Origin: Otis tarda
Taxonomy: Eukaryota; Chordata; Aves; Otidiformes; Otididae
Length of the DNA stretch: 64,000 bases
Assembly: GCA_026413225.1 (NCBI GenBank)
Contig: CM048553.1
Location: forward strand, 145,117,190-145,181,189
Reading direction: 5' to 3'
In this document: one piece after another, positions 55,704 through 64,000 of the stretch
Layout: each line of letters starts with the position of its first letter
Position numbering within the stretch: position 1 is the first letter of the stretch
Program-made: the position numbers and the translations under genes
The notes under the pieces: model-generated
What the model was told of the DNA's origin: nothing
Databases searched by the model: none
What the model saw: the letters and a program-made list of their open reading frames with translations, nothing else

Positions 55704-58700
55704 GTAAGTTTAAAAGATTTTTCTGAACTGCAGTGGTTTATTGTTTGAAATTGTGATTACTTTTTGTGGGTTTCACTGTGGAAACTGTATTCTGTGAGAC
55801 AAATGTAGGTGATCTGCAATTGTCCTTTGAAAGTCTGTAGTGTTTTTGAGTAGGATTTTGAGCACAAGATGCATAGCTGCCTGCAGTAAAGGTTTGTGAA
55901 TTTTATCAGTGTACAGTCCAAAGAGTTTCAGAGACACTAAATCTTCAGAGTCATGTTAAAACAAGATGGAACTCATCTACAGTGAAGCCACAAGAACAGG
56001 TCACCTAGGTGTGTGTTTTGTCACTTTTTGCTGAAGCCAGTGGAAAATGGAGCACTATATTACAATGACTTCTGTGGACCACAGATCTTTGAAATGTGCA
56101 TTTTTGGCAGTTCTACTCTTCAACTTTTTCAGCATGGCTAATGTCATCTGAGTGGTTTGTTGGGTAGTTTTATAAAAGAAAATGATATTTTTAAATAAGT
56201 AATACGCATGACTATTACCTAATTTGGATTTCCTCCTTAACAAAATCATAAAGATCCATAAAATGGTAATATTTTGAAACATAAGATGTAAATATTAGAA
56301 CAGCTGCATGATCGATTAGATTTCTTAAGATCTGAGAACAGAAGTGGAGTGTTGACCGTGAAGCGAAGGTTTCTTGTTGTATAACTATAGAATAGGTTGG
56401 AGAAGCTTTGCGTGTGAAGAGTGGAAGTTAAATAGAAGGTTTTGATAAATTGTCATGTGTGGATTTCTTTGTATCTTTTACCTGTTAATTATTTCCATGC
56501 ACACATGTGGCTGCTGTAGGAAAATAAATACTTCAGAATTTTAAAAAAGAAACTTGCTGAGTTTGTCTTGGCACTCACTGTTCCTTATAGCAATTTCTTC
56601 TGGTTTGCTGACACATGGAGTTGTTTATATACATTAAATGTTTTGGCAAGTGCTATGAGTGAAACATAGACATTTGTTCACACAAATCATGTAAAAATCA
56701 TACTTTGCATCAGCTGACAGTTTCAAATAGAAGCATGGAAAAAACTTTAAAAAAAATTTTTTTTTTTTAGACACCTAACAGATATTTTCGTTATGAAAAG
56801 TGAACTTTGAACTCATGTAATGGATGTTTACACTTTCAGATGAGGTTTTGTTACGTGCAAAACTCTAAAATCAAGCTAACAGTAATTATTTTATTTCATT
56901 TCCTAGGATAGAATTCAAAGTACACTTTTTAAAAGGCGATCATCTCTCAATGTTTTATCTCACTATGAGCTTACTTCCTGAAAGTGACTCATTTGACAAT
57001 AGAGCAATGTTAATGTTGTCATTTCAGAGATCATGTTTCATTTTTCAAAGCATGTAGGTGTTGAGTAAGAGTCTGTCCCTTCTCTAAAGAGTTTAGTGAG
57101 TGAAATATGACTCTTGTAAAAAGTGCAACTTGTGTGCATTTTAATAGGATAAGAATGGGAACCTTTTCCATTCTTGTCCATTTTGGTTGAAATGAAAGCT
57201 TATTAGAGCTGTATCTGGCAGATTACTCTGTTATTAAGGTTTCATAACATTTTCCATTGTGGGTACTTTTTTATTATTTGAAATTCAATGTAGCATCCAG
57301 TTGAAAATCTTTATACTGATGCCGAATAGTGGTTGAGTTGTTTGCAGATCTTCAGATAAAATGCTTAGTCTGTTTCTCAGAACAAAGTAAGGAGGACATT
57401 TGGATTTTTTTTTTAGTAGGGTTGGTAGAAAGGACTTGTTTGTTTGTTTTTCTTTTTAATATGTTTCATTGAGAAATCCTCATCCTGCTCTGCTTTGGAG
57501 GAAAGCCTTGAATGTCAGCAGGAAAAGACCTCTTGGTAGAATGCAGATTTTATTATACTGTGAGAAGAACACCCAAACTGGATAAGTTACAGGATTTGAA
57601 AATCTTTGCTTCATGTTCTCAGTAGAGACTGCTGTAATTTTTATTAAATACGTCTTTTTAAAATCCCATTTGTATTGAACATGATCTCTTCCAGGCCATA
57701 GAGACTAATCAGGACTTCCTTGCAGTCCCACTTGCATGGCTGTAGGGCTGTGGGAAAGGGGCAGAAAGTAGGGAGACTCCTTTCTTTCTGGAGTTGCTGG
57801 AGAAGGAAACTCTAGTGATGAGCTGGAGAAGGAAAAAGAAATTATTCAGAAGGACCTGAGTAAAAAGAGAAGGAAGCAGTACTGTGAGGACCAAAAGAGA
57901 GAGGGACAGATAATGGAAGGTTAGGTGGTTAGTTAAGAGGAGAGGTCGGGTCATATGTAGCCATGCTGCAGATGGCTTGAAGGGTGGGTAGGAGATCAGA
58001 ACAGAGGGATTTGTATTAACATAAAAGTCTTGGGCTTCCCTCCTCCCCCCTCAAAAAAAAAAAAAATTGCATTTTGCCTTGAGGCACTGTATTTTCTGCT
58101 GTCAGTAAAGAGCTTTGAGACCTACTGGTGAAATGTTTCTTATTCCCTGAAGTACCTGGAGTGTATTAGATTTGTCAGTAACTGTTTTAGCTCAAATGAT
58201 AAGGCATATACCATTTGAATGCTGCAAGTAACTAAGCTGGTAGTTTTACAAGATGGAATTTCTGTTCTTTCACTGAAGAAAACCCAGGTACATCTCATAC
58301 CTTCTGGAGATAAGGTTGAATGCTCAACCATGCTACTTAAAAAATGCCTGAAGCTGCACACCCTTAAAATGACTGGTAGTCTTTTGGAGTAAGTAGTTAT
58401 TTAGATGTATGCTTCGTAAATTCAGATAATACAACGGCTAAACGTTGATATAATTTTGTAGTATGAAGTGTCATGCCACATTCAAACTTTAGGCATTTTT
58501 TGAATCCTAAGTTCATCTTCAGAGTGTTCTCAGTATCTTTATTAGTGTTCTGGATACTGCATTAGGGGGTATGTTTTGGATTGATTGCTTGTGTAAAATT
58601 CAGTAGGAAATTTGCATGGAATTGATATACCCATATTTTTCTATTTGATATGTAAGTCCTCATTTCTGGGAATGGGGCTCTTACTATTTCCATTTGTAAG

Positions 58701-61700
58701 CTGCTTATGTATTTTGAATGGTTTCTTTCTCTCATTTGTCCCACAGCAGCCATGTGAGATGAAACAGTACTGACATTTTACATAAGGAGAGTAGATGAAA
58801 GCCCAGCCCTGCAAAATTATTTAGGACTTGATTCCTAAGCAGGCAGTTAGCTCTGTGATTTTGCTATTGATTTCAATTCTGTAATGAATATTAAATGAGG
58901 AATTTTTCAACTTTATGTACATGTCTGTATCAGATTAAGTTGAATGCCTTTTTGCGTTATTTTACCCTGGCAAAGATTCTTCTTTTGAGGAACAATTTGA
59001 ATGTAGTCCCATCTATTTTAAATAGGTAGCTAAATATTTTTGGCATTCAAGCACTTCTTGAGTTGATCCGTCCAGGAGTGCAAAGACAACTGATGATGAG
59101 AAAGGAAATTTTCTTCCTGTGTTCAAGACATAATCTGGTGTCTAACCCACACCACTGTCATACTATTGCATCTACAGTTTCTCCTGATTCTTCAGATGAA
59201 CCATTAAGAAGATTGCAGAGCATTGGTGAACACTGGGGGAAAGTAAGATAAGGCACAAAGTTCTGCCTTAATTCTAATCCATAGAAGATATGATGTCTAT
59301 ATTGGGATAATTCATCTCATATTTTTCTTACAGTTTTTTCAACTATGCTTTTAACACAACAGTAAGTACACTGTGGGCTTGCTTAGCTTAGGACATGTGG
59401 ATGATCTCATTAACTTAATGGGTCTAATAATATAATTGTGTGAATGAAGAATTAAAAATAGACATTTCAGAACAATATAGTGTTCTGCGTGGGGCAGTTG
59501 TCTTTCGGGATTCGTAAAATACTTCACTAACAACTGTTATTTACGGGACTGGGCAGAAACAAGTGTATGGTCAACAACATGGTCATATGAAGTTACACTT
59601 TCCTGTACTATTTTGAGATTATTTTTCTAGCCAAACTGGACATGTTTCAGAAGAGGCATAAGAGGTGGCTGAAGACATGTGGGAATCCAGATACTAGGAA
59701 GAATCAAAGCAAAATCTTAGTGCTTAGTATCATGTACATAGGCAGCGATCATATACCATGAATATCTGAGTTCATTCTTCCTAGCGTCTCTTTCTATCAT
59801 TGTGCATTACTACCATCTTGATAGTACAGGTAACTTTTTTTCCCAGTTCCTTTTCTCTGTCAGATAACATGAGAGTAATGAGTACTAAGTCTGAGCGTTG
59901 GATATGTGTTTATCATCTGAACAGTGATAATGCTTTAAACTCCTGCAGTAGCTGTGCATTCATTTTGAAAAGACAAGAGATGTCCCACTGACTTCTTGCA
60001 GATTTGTACATTTATCTACAGCATGCTTTAAGTTTCAAAAGGGAAAATTCCTCACCAAATGAAGTATCTGCTAACAGGGAATTTTCTGAGATTACATGTC
60101 TATGTTTCATTAAATATGTTGCTAGCACTGGCAGGAAAGACACAGGTAGTCCTAAACTTAAGTTTATGTGGTGGTACTTTTAAAGGGAGTCGAAAAAGAA
60201 AGCTTGGCACTGTATTTAAGGCAGGCTGGAGTTGGTGAGAGGTGTGAAGAGCTGCAGCTGCTGCTTCAGATAGTCCCCAAGGAGAATGGATGATTAAGCT
60301 GGGAATGCACTACATGGGTCGTAAAAAAATGTTTTCTTCCTTTGACAGTTAGAGCATCATTTACCTTTGCTAGGTTGTTTTTACTTCTTGTTCAGTCATG
60401 ATTGGTGAAGTGAGAGAGCGGAGTGCATTCCAGCATTTTTCCTGTGTTTTACTTTTGTGAATTCAGTACTTCCAAATGTTGGTGAAGATTTTGTCGCTTG
60501 AAATTAAGTATTTGACAACATAAGAACAGCTATGCTGGAGTCATGCCCAAAGTCCATTTTACTTGTCCTATTTCTGACAGTGACCAATAGCAGATACTGT
60601 GAGAAGTGTATGGAAACAGGGCAGTCATACAGTATGCACTGGTCTCTTCTGCCAATTTCTATTCATCTTCATGTTACAGTTTTCCTGTGCCAGAAGTGGC
60701 AACTGTTTTTAATAGCTCTTAATGAAATTTATGCATTGATTTTTTTTAACTGCTTTTTGAACTTGTATAAATTTTGTTGCGTCTATCTACATATCTTTCA
60801 GGAATGAAATTTCATCATTTATTCATAGAGTGAGCGAATGTGGTTTTTTTTTTTTTCCTTCCTCAGACCTTCAGTCTAACAATTTTGATACTCCTGATTC
60901 GTCTGTTACAGTCAGCAGTTGTTTTCTGTTCGCTTTATGCATGCTTGTGATTTTAGGGATCTTTTGCATTTTTCTTCCCTCTAAGCTAAGAAGTTCTAAT
61001 CTGTCCAGCAGTTCGTATTGCCATTCTGTGCCCTGAAACCCTGCTGCTGTTCTGAGTGTCCTTTCTGTTTGTTTTTTGATGTTTTTTTTTTTTCCTATAT
61101 TTGAATGAGGAAGGAGAGGACAGAACTGTAGTCAGCATTAAAAATGCAAGAGTTTTATGGAATTATGCAATGGCCAAATGATGCCATGATGTGTCTGTTC
61201 TGTATTCTTTTCTGATAATTCCAGCATCACAGTGTTGTGGGGTTTGGTTTGTTTAAGACCTCTTCTGAACATTGGAACTGACGTTTTATAAACTGTTTAT
61301 TGCAACTCCAACGTCCCTGAATTTGCCTAGTTAGGAAGGAGACCTTTGCTGTGTACATTAAATTTGTATTGTTTTACCCTATACGCAACCCTTTATCTAG
61401 ATTAAATGCCAGGCTTTAGCTTTTTAGCCTTTATAGCTTCTACCAATTTGTTGTGTGCTGTTGTTAGACTTTATGGGATTGACCCTAAAACATTGTAAAA
61501 ACTTGTGTTCACCATTGCTACTTGCGCTTTGACATTATCTCTAAAGGAGCTGCTTCAATTCAGCAGCTCAGAGTACCTGTATAAATTAATTTGCAAAATT
61601 TGGCCTTATGTAACTGTCTTCAGTGGTTAACTATGAGGAAATCCTAAGTCTGATAAGATTATGTTCGTTACTGTGGTTGTCTTCAGACTATGTGCTTTTT

Positions 61701-64000
61701 TTTTTTTTTTACATCTGTATAATTCCTTCTCTTTGTCTTTTTTGTAGTTGTTTAGACTTCTATTTTGAATTTCGTATTGCAGTTTGAAGGAAATTATTTT
61801 ACTGTATCAAACTCTTAGACCAAATGCATGTTTTCTAAAATGTCAAGTCCTTGATAAAAACAAATTTTAAAAATAATTTTTTTCTAAGATGCGAAATGTA
61901 ATTTATTTAATGCTGCAGCAATTATACAGATATTAAATGGTTCCTTTTTAGAGGTATTAGTCCCTGAAAATTCTCCTACTAATACTTCCTTTGCAACCAT
62001 GAAATTTAGAACAATCTTAGATTCTCTCTTGGTATGTTTTACTAATCAAATGCAGAAATTGATAAATGTTCAAATCCTCACTTCACTTTGAGTCTACTTA
62101 ATGCTACTTAAAAAGAATCATGACAAATGGAAGATTAGTTCTTGTGCCAGATTGGGGATTATTAGTCTTTAAAAGAAATAGCTTGGAAAGGGTCACTGTT
62201 TAATCAGTATGTGACATACTGATGTACCTTAGTCCGTATGATACTGATTACAGTATAAGTATTTCTTTAAGATGGCATATATCTTTCCATTAAGAATGCT
62301 GAATTTACAGAATCTGCCAATATCCATTCCAACGTTTTGTTTTAAACTCTGGAAAACTGATAGGGGGAATTCCATGTCGTAGGTTCTGCATGGTCAAACA
62401 CTGTAGATCTTGTTGCAGTACTGAAATTTTTGTCTTTTCCTTTTGATTTGGGGTGGAAGGAGAAAGGAGATTGAGTTCACTTTTAAAACAGATTTGTTCT
62501 TAAAAATCTTGCTGTTGTGATGCAAAGAACCACAATGTAACTCTTGAATGTTATTTTTCTATCTTTGTTAACAAAGGTATTACAACTATTTAGTATGCTT
62601 CATAGATTTCAAAATAATCTCAAACCTTGTAGTTAAAAATAGATTTCTCATGACTGTTCTTAGTGGACTTAAAACTAATGATTGAACAAATCTGTACTCT
62701 GCATTCTGCAGTTTTCTAGTATCTTGCGACAGGTCCCTTAAAAATGAGCTTGTATTTTGAAATATGAGATTTTTACTAAACAAAGCCCTGAAACGTAATA
62801 AAAGATGTGAAGTGGCCTGGTTTTCTTGTATCAGCTGATACTAAGGCAGGTAATAAATCAGATGTGTGAAATAAATGCTAGGTAAAACTTCTGTAGAATT
62901 GGTGGGAGTCTGCCTTTCCTTATAAAATGACTGGCTTTTGTCTAGTAAAGTGGTTATTAGTGTTGGCAGTGGTTCTGTGCAAACATTTTGTTTAATTTGA
63001 TGGAAATAAATTAAAAATGTTGCTGTGTATAAATTGTCTTTGGTTATTCCGCTTCCATCAGGATCCTCAGTAAAGATACGGAGTGTGAGCCCCAACTCAC
63101 TGAGGAGGAAGCTGATAGACACAGGGAGGCAAATAGAGACTCAGGGCCAATATAAACCAAAATAAACCATACGTTCTGCGTTTTTACAGCACGCAGAATG
63201 GTCCATGTGCTGGTTTTAGTGCAGACTTTTCGTGTATGTTTTTCTTAAATCATTGACTACTGGACTCATATTGAATTTCAGGTTTTATTAAAAAAAAAAA
63301 AACAACCCTAACTGATAGTCTTCGTGATTCAAAGAAAAGCTAGAATGTCACATGGGAGAGGAACTAGAAATCATAGATCTGAGTACTTAAGATCTACAGA
63401 ACACCTATGTGTTTGTCTCTTGGAGTGCATTCAGAACATGCATGTCATACTTTTATGTGATTGAAAAGTGTTGGTAGTTACTTAAACCCCTACATCCTCA
63501 CTGACTTCTTCCCAGTCATTTTAAAGAGGCTTTCAAAAATTCTATGCTACTATACAACATTTTGTTCATGCTTTGAATGTCAGCACTGTTTTGAGTGTCT
63601 GGGCTTCTTTTTGGTAAACTAAGAGTTCTCTGTAAATAAACTGACTTGTCCTGGCTTTTTTGAAAGTTTATTTGAGGGTGAAGAGAGTGCAGATTTCAAG
63701 TCCAAATGCTGCTTTATTTTTGGTGATAAGGAAGATGGATTAAAAAGAATGTTTTAAATGCTACTTTTTTTTCAAATAAGAAACAGAAAGTGTGATTTTG
63801 AAGAAATATTGCGATTTGATGCAAGTTAGAAGCAAATAAATCTTGTCAGATGTATAGGTAGTTCATTTTACTCCTCAGTGCTCCAATCAGAACATGTTAA
63901 TTAATTGTCTAATCCTTTTAGGCTCATGATTTGATTGCATTAGATGATGTGCTTGTAGGTAAGCATCAGTTTATATTTGTGACTAGAAATAGTTGTAGCT
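55704..64000 (+). other. EMC2: EMC2 intron 5, 5' portion (at least 8.3 kb, runs off the window)
   Basis: It begins GTAAGT. I looked for exon 6, expected to encode A-A-R-K-R-K-I in phase 0, and did not find it. The sequence is AT-rich and includes an ancient CR1-like fragment at 60.52-60.78 kb and a splice-flanked 37-nt segment at 63922-63958. Confidence 0.85.
60518..60777 (-). mobile_element. Ancient CR1-like LINE fragment, antisense, in EMC2 intron 5
   Basis: ACATAAGAACAGCTATGCTG, AAAGTCCATTTTACTTGTCC and CTGACAGTGACCAATAGCAG are followed by CTCTTAATGAAATTTATG and CTTTTTGAACTTGTATAA. These follow in order the reverse complement of an old CR1-type 3' region that I know from turtles and crocodilians. 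There are many substitutions and small gaps. Being recognisable over 260 bp suggests an insertion that predates modern birds. Confidence 0.6.

Noticed and set aside
60181..60240. Possible EMC2 exon 6 at the segment reading GAGTCGAAAAAGAAAGC
   Set aside because: The basic residues recall A-A-R-K-R-K-I, but the translation diverges at once, hits a stop, and has no proper donor.

Overview
The window is nuclear DNA from a bird, most probably a neoavian species. Three things point there: CR1 LINE copies ending in the 8-bp ATTCTATG repeat, ERV long terminal repeats of a kind I know from bird genomes, and spliced exons of a vertebrate gene with short GT-AG exons in long AT-rich introns. I see no operons, plasmid or phage genes, rRNA, tRNA or CRISPR array. 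Most open reading frames in the window are chance frames or transposon remnants.

The one gene I can assign is EMC2 (TTC35), on the plus strand. It encodes the TPR subunit of the ER membrane protein complex. Its CpG-island promoter lies at about 38.79-39.26 kb. Five coding exons are present (39026-39065, 46131-46244, 48460-48524, 52756-52841, 55646-55703). They join in frame to encode residues 1-121 of a protein of about 297 residues. The remaining exons, starting with the one that should open A-A-R-K-R-K, are not in the window, so the gene runs off the right edge inside intron 5.

Positions 1-38.8 kb are intergenic or deep-intronic DNA with no exon I can assign. In human the neighbour on this side is EIF3E, and I found no EIF3E exon. 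This half holds a CR1 at 4.87 kb, an older CR1-like fragment at 10.03 kb, a three-copy minisatellite at 12.63 kb, and a transposon cluster at 18.0-20.7 kb (one antisense ERV LTR followed by two sense CR1 copies). It also holds an eroded CR1 piece at 31.55 kb and a GC-rich block at 34.4-35.2 kb.

Inside EMC2, intron 1 carries an ERV LTR split by a younger CR1, intron 3 carries a decayed CR1, and intron 5 carries an ancient CR1-like fragment. I found no convincing undescribed system. The best leads are the compact EMC2 promoter, with a YY1-like motif over the start codon and a CRE-like inverted repeat beside a CCAAT box, and a few unassigned frames or candidate conserved elements that need comparative data.
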